From positions 56,118 through 120,117 of the forward strand of contig NZ_JBQEON010000024.1 in assembly GCF_052045245.1 (NCBI RefSeq): a DNA stretch of 64,000 nucleotides, written 5' to 3'. The notes beneath the pieces are model-generated. The model worked only from the letters and a program-made list of their open reading frames with translations, was not told where the DNA came from and did not search any database. This document shows positions 32,768 through 40,211 of the stretch, one piece after another (positions within the stretch are counted from its first letter, which is position 1; every line of letters starts with the position of its first letter). Made by a program: the position numbers and the translations under genes. The stretch comes from Burkholderia sp052045245. Its GTDB lineage: Bacteria; Pseudomonadota; Gammaproteobacteria; Burkholderiales; Burkholderiaceae.

Positions 32768-33922
32768 CTACCCGATCGCCCGCAGGCCTTCGACCACGCG
32801 CACGCGGGCCGCCTGCCACGCCGGCACCAGCGCGGCCGCGAAGCCGACCGCGATCGAACACGCGGCCTGCAGCGCCATCGTCTCGGTCGACACCTTGAAG
32901 ACCGGGAAGATGCCGCCCGCGGCCTGCTTGAAGAGGCTTGCGGCCGGCGGTGTCGCGAGTATCCCGAGCCCGCCGCCGGCCACCGCGATCACGACCGATT
33001 CGCCGAACACGATCAGCGCGAGAAAGCCGGGGCCGAAGCCGAGTGCTTTCAGCGTCGCGTATTCGGCGGTGCGCTCGCGCGCGCTCATCGCCATCGCGTT
33101 CGCCATCACGGCCATGATGATCAGGATCACCACGTACGACACGACGCGGATCGCCGCGATGATCTGGTTCGACATCGCGACGAAGCCGAGCTGGAACGCC
33201 TGCTCGGTCTCGGTCAGCGTTTCGGCGAGCGAGTTCTTGAACACCGCGTCGACGTTGCGCGCGATCGCGGCGCCGTCGTCCGGGTTCGCGACGCCGAGCA
33301 CGAACACGCCGACCTGGTCCGCCTGCTTCGGCGTGCGCTTGCGCACCGTCTCGTTCAGGTAGTCCCAGTGGAACACCAGCTGGCGCGTGATCGTCGAGTC
33401 GTCGCGGCCGTCGAGAATGCCGCGCACGACGAAGTCCCACGTACCAGGGTAGATCGTGCCCTTCAGCGGAATCACGTCGCCGATCCTGAAGCCGAACTGC
33501 GTCGCAAGCTGGCGCCCGACGAGGCAGCCGCGGCGGTCGCGGTCGTAGTCGGCGCGCTGCTGCGCCGGGAGGAGGAATTCCGGATACAGGTCGAGGTAGT
33601 TGTCCGATACCGCGAAGCTCGCGAAGAAGTTCTTCGGATCGCGGTACACGCCGCCGAACCAGTTCGAGCGGACCACGGCCGTCACGCCGTCCACGCCGCG
33701 GATCCGGTTCTCGTAGCTGACCGGCAGCGGGAACACGAGCGAGATCGCGTTGCGCGTGACGAGCCGTCCGCTGGACGCGGCGGCCGCGCCGGCGTACCAC
33801 GCGTCGACGACGGTATGCAGCAGCCCGAACGCGAGCACCGCGATGGTCAGCCCGAGCACGGTCAGCAGCGTGCGCAGCCGGTGCCGCAGCGCATTGCGCG
33901 CGATCAGCTTCAGCACGATCAT
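32768..33922 (-). CDS. ABC transporter permease, FtsX/MacB type (first permease)
   Basis: A 384-residue FtsX-like permease with an N-terminal helix (residues 14-40, LRTLLTVLGLTIAVLAFGLLH), a large periplasmic region, then three C-terminal helices (VVSYVVILIIMAVMANAMAMS, VVIAVAGGGLGIL, ALQAACSIAVGFAAALV). The coupling motif ERTAEYATLKALGF is typical. It is only distantly similar to the next permease, so the pair probably works as a heterodimer, as in LolCE. It lies 18 bases after the ATPase gene. Confidence 0.88.
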   Translation of the reverse strand: MIVLKLIARNALRHRLRTLLTVLGLTIAVLAFGLLHTVVDAWYAGAAAASSGRLVTRNAISLVFPLPVSYENRIRGVDGVTAVVRSNWFGGVYRDPKNFFASFAVSDNYLDLYPEFLLPAQQRADYDRDRRGCLVGRQLATQFGFRIGDVIPLKGTIYPGTWDFVVRGILDGRDDSTITRQLVFHWDYLNETVRKRTPKQADQVGVFVLGVANPDDGAAIARNVDAVFKNSLAETLTETEQAFQLGFVAMSNQIIAAIRVVSYVVILIIMAVMANAMAMSARERTAEYATLKALGFGPGFLALIVFGESVVIAVAGGGLGILATPPAASLFKQAAGGIFPVFKVSTETMALQAACSIAVGFAAALVPAWQAARVRVVEGLRAIG

Positions 33923-33940
33923 CTTGCGCGCTCCCGTCGG

Positions 33941-34639
33941 TCAGACGGCGTGCCCATCGATCAGCTCCCCTTTTTCCAGATGCACGAGCGACTGCGCGGC
34001 CTCGGCCGCGTGCGCATCGTGGGTCACCATGATGATCGTCTTGCCGAGCTCGGCGTTCATCCGCTGCAGCATCGCGAGCACGTCGGTGGCCGACGCGCGG
34101 TCGAGGTCGCCGGTCGGCTCGTCGGCGACGATCAGCACCGGATCGGTGATCAGCGCGCGCGCGATCGCGACGCGCTGCTGCTGGCCGCCCGACAGCTCGG
34201 ACGGGTAGTGGCTCGTGCGGTCGCCGAGATTCACCATGTCGAGCACCAGCTCGACGCGCTCGCGCCGTTCGCGGCGCGACAGGTGCGTGAGCATCAGCGG
34301 CAGCTCGACGTTCTCGAACGCGGTGAGCACCGGCATCAGGTTGTAGAACTGGAAGATGAAGCCGACGTTCGCCGCGCGCCATTCGGCCAGTTGCGCTTCC
34401 TCGAGCCGCGAGATGTCGAGCCCGCCCACGCGCAGCTCGCCGCTGTCGGGCCGGTCGATGCCGGCCACCAGGTTCAGCAGCGTGCTCTTGCCGGAGCCGG
34501 ACGGCCCCATCAGCGCGACGAAGTCGCCTTCGCCGATGTCGAGCGTGATGTCGGTCAGCACCGGCACGACCTGGTTGCCGCGCCGGTACGACTTCGCGAC
34601 GCGGCTGATCTCGACGAGGGGCGGCGAGGCGTCGTTCAC
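33941..34639 (-). CDS. ABC transporter ATP-binding protein (MacB/LolD type)
   Basis: A 232-residue ATPase with Walker A GPSGSGKST near residue 42, Q-loop FIFQFYNLMPVL, signature LSGGQQQRVAIARAL and Walker B VLIVADEPTGDLD, then His of MVTHD. The length and FYNLMPVLTAFENV stretch are typical of the LolD/MacB/DevA group, whose partners are FtsX-like permeases. ATG 34639 lies 10 bases after the HlyD gene stop. Confidence 0.94.
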   Translation of the reverse strand: MNDASPPLVEISRVAKSYRRGNQVVPVLTDITLDIGEGDFVALMGPSGSGKSTLLNLVAGIDRPDSGELRVGGLDISRLEEAQLAEWRAANVGFIFQFYNLMPVLTAFENVELPLMLTHLSRRERRERVELVLDMVNLGDRTSHYPSELSGGQQQRVAIARALITDPVLIVADEPTGDLDRASATDVLAMLQRMNAELGKTIIMVTHDAHAAEAAQSLVHLEKGELIDGHAV

Positions 34640-34649
34640 GCGCGCCTCG

Positions 34650-35855
34650 CTATTTCTTCGCGACGGTCACTTTCGCGCCGTCCTTCAGCTTCGCGCCCGG
34701 CGCGAGCACGACCGTGTCGCCGGGCTTCACGCCGCGGATCGCGACGAGTTCGCCGATTCGCGTGCCTTGCGTCACCGCCGTCGCATGCACGGTGTCGTCC
34801 TTCACGACGAACACGACCGGCCGGCCGTCGCGCTCGACCACGGCGCTTGCCTGCACGGCCGTCACCGGCTGCCGGTCCTGCGGTGTCGCGGGCTTCGACA
34901 GGAACGCGATCTTCGCGCTCATGTCGGGCAGCACGCGCGCGTCGCGGTCGACGAAACGTATCTTCACGAGCACGGTCGCCTTCGAGCGGTCGACCGTCGG
35001 CACGATGCGCGACACGCTGCCCGCGAAGCGCATGTCGGGCAGCGCGTCGAGCTGGATCTCGCACGGTTCGTCCGCGCGGATCTTCGCGATGTTCGATTCG
35101 GCGACGTCGGCCTCGACCTCGAGCGTGTCCATGTCGGCGATCGTCACGACCGCACCCTTGCTGTCCGATGCGGACGAGAACGGCGTGATGTTGTCGCCGA
35201 CGTTCGCGTGCTTCGCGAGCACGATGCCGTCGAACGGCGCGCGGATCACCGTCTGGTCGACCGCGACCTGCGCGGCCTGGGCGTTCGCTTCGGCGGACGC
35301 GATCGCGGCCTGGTCGCTGTTGACCGACGCGCGCGCCTTGTTCACGCGGGCCGTGTCGGCGTCGAGCTGCGCGGCCGGCACTGCGCCCTTCGGCGCGAGG
35401 ACCGTGCTGCGGCGCAGCGCGATCTCGGCATCCTTCAGTTCGGCCTGCTCGACGCCGAGGTTCGCGCGGGCGACCTTCACCTGCGCCAGCGCTTGCGCGA
35501 GCGACGCCTCGACGTCGCGGCTTTCGAGCCGCGCGATGATCTCGTCCTTCTTCACGCGCGTGCCCTCGAGCACGCCGAGCCATTCGACGCGCCCCTGGCC
35601 CTTCGACGCGACCGCGGCCTTGCGCTGCGGCACGACGTAGCCGGTCGCATTCAGCTGGGTGTCGTTCTGGTACGGGTAGGCGGAGGTGACGGAGGTCGTG
35701 TCGACCGTCGGCCGGCCGGTGAGCATCAGCACGGCGATGATCGCGACGAGCACGAGCACGGCGGCGACCGCGTACCGGACCCACCGGCGCCGGCGTGGCG
35801 CGGGCGCGATCGGACGCCGGTCGATTTTCAGTTTGTCCAGATTGTGGTCGGGCAA
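34650..35855 (-). CDS. HlyD/RND-type periplasmic adaptor of an ABC exporter
   Basis: A 401-residue membrane-fusion protein. A single N-terminal membrane anchor (RRWVRYAVAAVLVLVAIIAV, near residues 22-45) is followed by the adaptor domains: barrel-sandwich halves flanking an alpha-hairpin (Ala-rich coiled coil, about residues 105-215), TVIRAPFDGIVLAKHANVGDNI lipoyl-like part, and a beta-barrel. The likely start is TTG 35855, giving M-P-D-H-N-L-D-K-L-K; no ATG suits and longer frames lose coding bias. It heads the operon adaptor-ATPase-permease-permease. No outer membrane TolC gene is in the window. Confidence 0.85.
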   Translation of the reverse strand: MPDHNLDKLKIDRRPIAPAPRRRRWVRYAVAAVLVLVAIIAVLMLTGRPTVDTTSVTSAYPYQNDTQLNATGYVVPQRKAAVASKGQGRVEWLGVLEGTRVKKDEIIARLESRDVEASLAQALAQVKVARANLGVEQAELKDAEIALRRSTVLAPKGAVPAAQLDADTARVNKARASVNSDQAAIASAEANAQAAQVAVDQTVIRAPFDGIVLAKHANVGDNITPFSSASDSKGAVVTIADMDTLEVEADVAESNIAKIRADEPCEIQLDALPDMRFAGSVSRIVPTVDRSKATVLVKIRFVDRDARVLPDMSAKIAFLSKPATPQDRQPVTAVQASAVVERDGRPVVFVVKDDTVHATAVTQGTRIGELVAIRGVKPGDTVVLAPGAKLKDGAKVTVAKK

Positions 35856-36224
35856 TTTGGGCGCCTCGCGACGGCGGCGGTCTCGTGACCGGCCGCGATC
35901 CGGTTGGATCGGAAGGAGGCCAGTATAGCGTCGCCGCGGCGGGTGCGAGAGCCGGTTTGTCGGACGATTGACGCAGGTGCCCGGGACGCGTCGGGCGGGC
36001 AGGAAGCCCGCGCCCTCGGGGAAACCCGAGGGATGCAAGCAACGTGTCAACTCGCCGTGCGGGCGATGCGTTATGGAGCCAGTGCGTCAGTATTTGTCGA
36101 GGCGGAAAGGCAAGAGCCGGGCCGCCCGGCGGCGACCGGCAACCCGGCGCGACTGATGTTCCGATGCGGATGCCTCGCATCTCTTACCGGTACGTTTGAC
36201 TTTTTCTCCGCTAAAGGAAGAACA
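35856..36224 (+). other. Intergenic region with two tandem hairpins before the small secreted protein gene
   Basis: No gene is seen here. GCGGGC/GCCCGC (35995-36011) is followed directly by CCCTCGGG-GAAA-CCCGAGGG (36013-36032), a perfect stem with a GNRA-type loop. No T-run follows. The pair could be a structured leader of the next gene; I matched it to no known riboswitch. Confidence 0.35.
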
Positions 36225-36458
36225 ATGAAGAAGACGCTCGCTTCGATCATGACCGCAGCATTCGCTCTCGCATCGGTTTCGGCATTCGCACAGGCGTCCG
36301 CGCCGGCAGCCGACACGTCGGCTTCTGCACCGGCACCGATGAAGAAGGATCACAGCAAGCCGAAGCACGCGCTGAAGCACCACGGTTCGGCCAAGGGCAA
36401 GGCGAAGGCCGCAGCCGCTTCGGCAGCCGGCACGAACGACACCGGCGCAGCCAACTAA
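36225..36458 (+). CDS. Small secreted Lys/Ala/His-rich protein
   Basis: A 77-residue product with a clear signal peptide (MKKTLASIMTAAFALASVSA, cleavage near AFAQA, about residue 24). The mature 53 residues are low-complexity Ala, Ser, Lys and His (MKKDHSKPKHALKHHGSAKG). Composition recalls acid-shock proteins such as Asr of E. coli, but no homology is claimed. AAGGAAG (36214-36220) precedes ATG 36225. It ends at a terminator shared with the convergent Mut7-C gene. A similar-sized secreted gene lies at 53744 without sequence similarity. Confidence 0.75.
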   Translation: MKKTLASIMTAAFALASVSAFAQASAPAADTSASAPAPMKKDHSKPKHALKHHGSAKGKAKAAAASAAGTNDTGAAN

Positions 36459-36499
36459 GCCCGCTTCGTCGGGGCCGGCACGGCCGGCCACCCATCGCG

Positions 36500-36537
36500 A
36501 AACCCCGCACGCTCCGGCACGCGGGGTTTTGTTTTTT
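36500..36537. terminator. Terminator between the small secreted protein and Mut7-C genes
   Basis: AACCCCGC (36501-36508) pairs with GCGGGGTT (36521-36528), followed by a T-rich run to 36537. Confidence 0.82.
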
Positions 36538-37316
36538 CAGGCGTCCGCCGCGGCCGGTGCATCGGGCGCATCCGGCGTGCCGGGCGGCGGCGTACGCATC
36601 GCGTCGACCACCGCGCGCATGCGCCGCCAGTGCGATCCTTCCCAGAACACGCGCCGGCACACGTCGCACGCGGCAAAGCGCCGGTGCCGCTGGCGGATGC
36701 CGGGCGGCACGCGCGGCGCGGCGGCGGCCGCATCGAGCGCGTGCAGCGGCGCGTTGCAGCGCAGGCACAGACGGAACGGACGCATGTGAGGCGCGAGGTC
36801 GAGCCGCGTGAACAGTTCGCGCAGCTGCGTGTCCGGCTGCTGCGCGTGCAGGTAGCAGCCGCGCACGACCGCGCGGCGCTTCAGCAGCTCGCGGTCGCGG
36901 GTCAGCACGATCCGGCCTTCGCGCGCGGCGAGCGCGACGAGTTCGTCGTCGCGGTAATGGTTGTCGTAGCAGGTGTCGAAGCCGGCGAGGCGCAGCAGCT
37001 GCGCGAGGCCGCCGAGATGCGCGTCGGCAACGAAGCGCCAGCGGTCCGGTTGCGGCGCGGCTGAAGCGCCGGCCGGTGGCGGCGCGCGTTCCGGGTGGAC
37101 GTCGACATGGTCGCCATCGCCGAGCGGCCGGTCGAGCGCGGCTAGCGCGCCATTCACGCACAGCCGGCCGATTTCCGTATGCGGGACGCCGAGCGCCTCG
37201 ATCGCGTGCTTGACCGTCGCGTCGCGCGCAAACGCATGCGCGAACGCGCACTCGCGCTGCGCGCGCGAAAGAAACGCGTTCAGTTCGCCGTGGAAGCGGA
37301 AGGTCGCGGTCGCCAT
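36537..37316 (-). CDS. Mut7-C RNase-like protein with an N-terminal ubiquitin-like domain
   Basis: A 259-residue two-domain protein. Residues about 1-80 fit the ubiquitin/MoaD-like domain often fused to Mut7-C (ATFRFHGELNAFLSRAQR, ending VDVHPERAPPP). From about 95 the Mut7-C PIN-like nuclease fold follows: FVADAHLGGLAQLLRLAGFD, then DDELVALAAREGRIVLTRDRELLKR with acidic residues at the expected places. A zinc ribbon near the C-terminus has CLRCN and CDVC. The predicted activity is RNA cleavage; the target is unknown. ATG 37316 was chosen at the start of the ubiquitin-like domain. It diverges from the dehydrogenase gene across 97 bases. Confidence 0.82.
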   Translation of the reverse strand: MATATFRFHGELNAFLSRAQRECAFAHAFARDATVKHAIEALGVPHTEIGRLCVNGALAALDRPLGDGDHVDVHPERAPPPAGASAAPQPDRWRFVADAHLGGLAQLLRLAGFDTCYDNHYRDDELVALAAREGRIVLTRDRELLKRRAVVRGCYLHAQQPDTQLRELFTRLDLAPHMRPFRLCLRCNAPLHALDAAAAAPRVPPGIRQRHRRFAACDVCRRVFWEGSHWRRMRAVVDAMRTPPPGTPDAPDAPAAADA

Positions 37317-37413
37317 TCGCGCAGTATCGCACCGCGCGCGGCCGTCTGCGGAGGGCTGCAAGCTGCCGCCATCTGTGTTTAACTCCTCGCTTCACGAGTC
37401 GAAGGAGCGGGCA

Positions 37414-38283
37414 ATGGATCTCGGTTTTATCGGGCTGGGCGAAATGGGGCAGGCGATCGCGACGAACCTGCTGAAGGCTGGGCACACCGTGCGGGTCTGG
37501 AACCGGTCGCGCGAGCGCGCCGAGCCGCTCGCCGCGTTCGGCGCGCAGATCGTCGATACGCCGGCCGACGCGTTTCGCGGCGATGCCGTGTTCTCGATGC
37601 TGGCCGACGATGCGGCCGCGCGCGAAGTCTTCGACGACGCGCTGCTCGCGCAGGCACCGCGCGGCCTGATCCACGTGAACATGGCGACCGTGTCGGTCGC
37701 GCTGGCCGAGTCGCTCGCGCACGCGCATGCGTCGCGCGGCATCGACTACGTCGCCGCGCCCGTGATGGGCCGCCCCGACGTCGCGGCCGCCGCGCGCCTG
37801 ACGATCATGGCCGGCGGCCCGGCCGAGGCGATCGACCGCGTGCAGCCGCTGTTCGACGCGATCGGTCAGAAGACCTGGCGGTTCGGTTCGCTGCCGCAGC
37901 ACGCGAACGTCGCGAAGATCGCCGCGAACTTCACGCTCGCGTCGGCAATCGAGACGCTCGGCGAGGCGTCCGCGCTGCTCGGCGCGCACGGCGTCGCGAT
38001 GCGCGACTTCCTCGACGTGATTACCGGCAGCGTGTTTCCGGGGCCGGTCTACGCAGGCTACGGCGCAATGATCGCCGAGCGCAGCTACGAACCCGCGCGC
38101 TTCAAGGCCCGGCTCGGGCTGAAGGACGTCAGGCTCGCGCTGCAGGCCGGCGACGCGGCGTCGGTGCCGCTGCCGGTCGCGAGCGTCGTGCGCGACAGCC
38201 TGCTCGATGCGCTCGCGCACGGCGGTGGCGAACAGGATTTCGCGGTGCTCGGCGAAGTCGCGCTGCGCCGCGCGGGCCGCTGA
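37414..38283 (+). CDS. NAD(P)-dependent beta-hydroxyacid dehydrogenase family protein
   Basis: A 289-residue 3-hydroxyisobutyrate dehydrogenase-like protein. The Rossmann start GFIGLGEMGQAIATNLLKAGHTVRVWNRS occupies residues 4-32. The substrate motif appears as DYVAAPVMGRPDVAAAARLTIMAGG near 112-136, where the usual catalytic DAPVSGG is changed to AAPVMGRP. The catalytic Lys is in HANVAKIAANFTLA (near 170). The changed substrate loop places it in the imine reductase/GLYR-like subgroup rather than HIBADH proper. AAGGAG precedes ATG 37414. It may be cotranscribed with the LysE-type gene 71 bases downstream. Confidence 0.85.
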   Translation: MDLGFIGLGEMGQAIATNLLKAGHTVRVWNRSRERAEPLAAFGAQIVDTPADAFRGDAVFSMLADDAAAREVFDDALLAQAPRGLIHVNMATVSVALAESLAHAHASRGIDYVAAPVMGRPDVAAAARLTIMAGGPAEAIDRVQPLFDAIGQKTWRFGSLPQHANVAKIAANFTLASAIETLGEASALLGAHGVAMRDFLDVITGSVFPGPVYAGYGAMIAERSYEPARFKARLGLKDVRLALQAGDAASVPLPVASVVRDSLLDALAHGGGEQDFAVLGEVALRRAGR

Positions 38284-38354
38284 GCCGGCGCGGGACAGAA
38301 CCGCCGCGCACGCGGCATAATCGACATTTCATTTCTCTTTCGGCTGAGGCGGTC

Positions 38355-38990
38355 ATGAACCTGCATACGTGGTGGCTTTTCGTGGCGACGGTGTTCGTCG
38401 TGTCGGCGATTCCCGGTCCGAACATGCTGCTCGTGATGACGCACGGCGCGCGGCACGGGCTGCGCCGCTCGTCGTCGACGATGGCGGGTTGCCTGAGCGC
38501 GCTGGTGCTGATGCTCGCGGTGTCCGCGGCGGGGCTCGGGGCCGTCCTCGAGGCATGGCCGGCGATGTTCGATGCATTGCGCTTCGCGGGCGCCGCCTAT
38601 CTGATCTATCTCGGCGTGAAGGCATGGCGCGCCCGCGTCGACGACGCACCGGCCGCCGACGTCGATGCGGTTTTGCACGGTGCGTCGGCATCGCGCGGGG
38701 CGCTGTTCCGCAATGGCTTCCTGGTTGCGGGCAGCAACCCGAAGGCGATCCTGTTCGCGGCTGCGCTGCTGCCGCAGTTCATCAACGCCGCCGCGCCGAC
38801 ACTGCCGCAGTTCGGCATCCTCGTCGTCACGTTCGCGGTGATCGAGGTCAGCTGGTATCTCGTCTACGCGTCGTTCGGCACGCGCATCGGCGCGACGTTG
38901 AAGAGCCAGAGCGTCGCGAAGGTGTTCAACCGGCTGACGGGCGGCATCTTCGTCGGCTTCGGCGCGATGATGGCGCTGGTCCGTCACTGA
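38355..38990 (+). CDS. LysE/RhtB family amino acid exporter
   Basis: A 211-residue inner-membrane protein with about six hydrophobic segments. VFVVSAIPGPNMLLVMTHGARHGLRRS at residues 14-40 is the LysE/RhtB hallmark, and FRNGFLVAGSNPKAILFAAALLPQF near 120-144 is the second conserved region. Such proteins export amino acids or their derivatives; the substrate is not readable. ATG 38355 stands 71 bases after the dehydrogenase gene. Confidence 0.9.
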   Translation: MNLHTWWLFVATVFVVSAIPGPNMLLVMTHGARHGLRRSSSTMAGCLSALVLMLAVSAAGLGAVLEAWPAMFDALRFAGAAYLIYLGVKAWRARVDDAPAADVDAVLHGASASRGALFRNGFLVAGSNPKAILFAAALLPQFINAAAPTLPQFGILVVTFAVIEVSWYLVYASFGTRIGATLKSQSVAKVFNRLTGGIFVGFGAMMALVRH

Positions 38991-39209
38991 TTTCTGCCTC
39001 CGCAGCCAGCCGGACGCCCCGCATCTCGTCAGAGGGTGGGGCGTTCTCGCATCCGGGCTCGCGTCACGCGCGGGGTCGCGCTGGCGCGCAGTGTGCGTCG
39101 CGATAGGCTGGGAGACGTGCTCGACCGGGAGAATGTGAAGGGGGCGGATGATGGCGGGCGATCTAGAGTGCGCATTCGAGGGAAAATCCTTATTTTCTCT
39201 ACGGAAATG

Positions 39210-39238
39210 TTGCAATGCGGAAACCGATTCGCTATAGT
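39210..39238 (+). promoter_or_regulatory. Sigma-70 promoter of a candidate small RNA
   Basis: TTGCAA (39210-39215) and TATAGT (39233-39238) are separated by exactly 17 bases. There is no reading frame between this promoter and the terminator at 39277-39304. Confidence 0.68.
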
Positions 39239-39244
39239 TACACC

Positions 39245-39304
39245 TGTCTCCTCCATGTCTCCTCTGATATGGATTCAGCCCGCCTCTTAGGCGGGCTTTT
39301 TTTC
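39245..39304 (+). ncRNA. Candidate small RNA with a duplicated anti-Shine-Dalgarno motif
   Basis: A transcript of about 60 bases is predicted from the promoter at 39210-39238 to an intrinsic terminator: AGCCCGCC (39277-39284), loop TCTTA, GGCGGGCT (39290-39297), then a run of T. The unstructured 5' part contains TGTCTCCTC twice (39245-39253 and 39256-39264). CUCC-rich single-stranded segments pair with ribosome sites in several known bacterial small RNAs. CTGTCTCCTCC (39244-39254) is exactly complementary to leaders of gudP and the indolepyruvate oxidoreductase gene in this window. The transcript itself is inferred; the terminator could alternatively end read-through from the LysE gene. Confidence 0.55.
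39277..39304 (+). terminator. Intrinsic terminator of the candidate small RNA
   Basis: Perfect 8-base arms (39277-39284 and 39290-39297) with loop TCTTA and a T-run. The T-run is on the plus strand, so it does not serve the convergent ompW gene. Confidence 0.92.
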
Positions 39305-39362
39305 GCCCGCGTTTTTGGCGCGGGCCATCCATCCGTCGTTCATCCCTTCCTCGTCGCCTGCA

Positions 39363-40196
39363 TCAGAACTTGTAGGTCATCCCGACGTAGCTGATGATCG
39401 GATCGGCCTTCAGGTCCGATTTCGACTCGGAGAGCACCGTGCCGTCGGCCGCCTTGATCGTCACCGTCGACGTCGTCTTCAGCGGGATGTACGTCACCGA
39501 CGCGACCAGCCCGAAATGCTCGGTCATGTTGTACTGCAGGCCCGCGTTGAACACCGGCTGCCATGACGACGACGCCTTCGCTTCCACCGAGGTCTTGCCC
39601 GGCTTGCCCGCGCCCGCGGCGAGAATCGCGCCGAGGTTGTCCTGCGTCTGCTTGATGAAGTTCGTGTTGAGCTGCAGGTCGCTGAACCAGTTGTACGACA
39701 CGCCGAGGCCGAGGAATGGCCGGAACTTCGCGTTCGCCTGTGCGAAGTAGTACTGCAGGATCACCGCGGGGCTCCACTGCCGCACGCTCTTCACGATCGG
39801 GTTCACCGACCCGAGGCCGATGTTCTGCGTGCCGAGCGCGCCGGCCGGGCCGGGCGGCCTGATCGTGCCCTGGCCCGACACCTTGAACACCGGCGGCACG
39901 CCGGCCACGGACGTGACCGCGATGTGGTCGGTCAGGAAGTGGCTGACCGTCAGGCCGACGGTGTCCGCGCCGCTGGTGCGCAGCCCCGTGCCCGGCGACG
40001 TGAACGACGACGGCAGCCGCAGCGGCGTGTTGATCGGCGTCGGCGCGACGTTGGTCGTCATTGGCGTGCTGCTTTGCTGCGGCATCACGTGGAACCAGCC
40101 CAGCGTGACGACGTTGCTGCCGGCGCTCTGCGCGTGCGCTGCGAGCGGCGCCAGGGCGGCCGCCCCGGCCGCCGCGCAGAGAAGGGTTTTCTTCAT
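39363..40196 (-). CDS. OmpW family outer membrane protein
   Basis: A 277-residue eight-stranded beta-barrel protein. A signal peptide (MKKTLLCAAAGAAALAPLAA, cleavage at AHAQ) is followed by GSNVVTLGWFHVMPQ, the OmpW start. LQYYFAQANAKFRPFLGLGVSYNWFSD in the middle and a C-terminal Phe (SYVGMTYKF) fit barrel insertion by BAM. OmpW proteins form channels for small hydrophobic molecules. An in-frame GTG at 40199 precedes ATG 40196; the GGGGGAAG run favours ATG. It lies 15 bases after the first DUF2957 gene and is probably cotranscribed with the two lipoprotein genes upstream. Confidence 0.9.
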   Translation of the reverse strand: MKKTLLCAAAGAAALAPLAAHAQSAGSNVVTLGWFHVMPQQSSTPMTTNVAPTPINTPLRLPSSFTSPGTGLRTSGADTVGLTVSHFLTDHIAVTSVAGVPPVFKVSGQGTIRPPGPAGALGTQNIGLGSVNPIVKSVRQWSPAVILQYYFAQANAKFRPFLGLGVSYNWFSDLQLNTNFIKQTQDNLGAILAAGAGKPGKTSVEAKASSSWQPVFNAGLQYNMTEHFGLVASVTYIPLKTTSTVTIKAADGTVLSESKSDLKADPIISYVGMTYKF

Positions 40197-40211
40197 CACG
40201 GCTTCCCCCGC

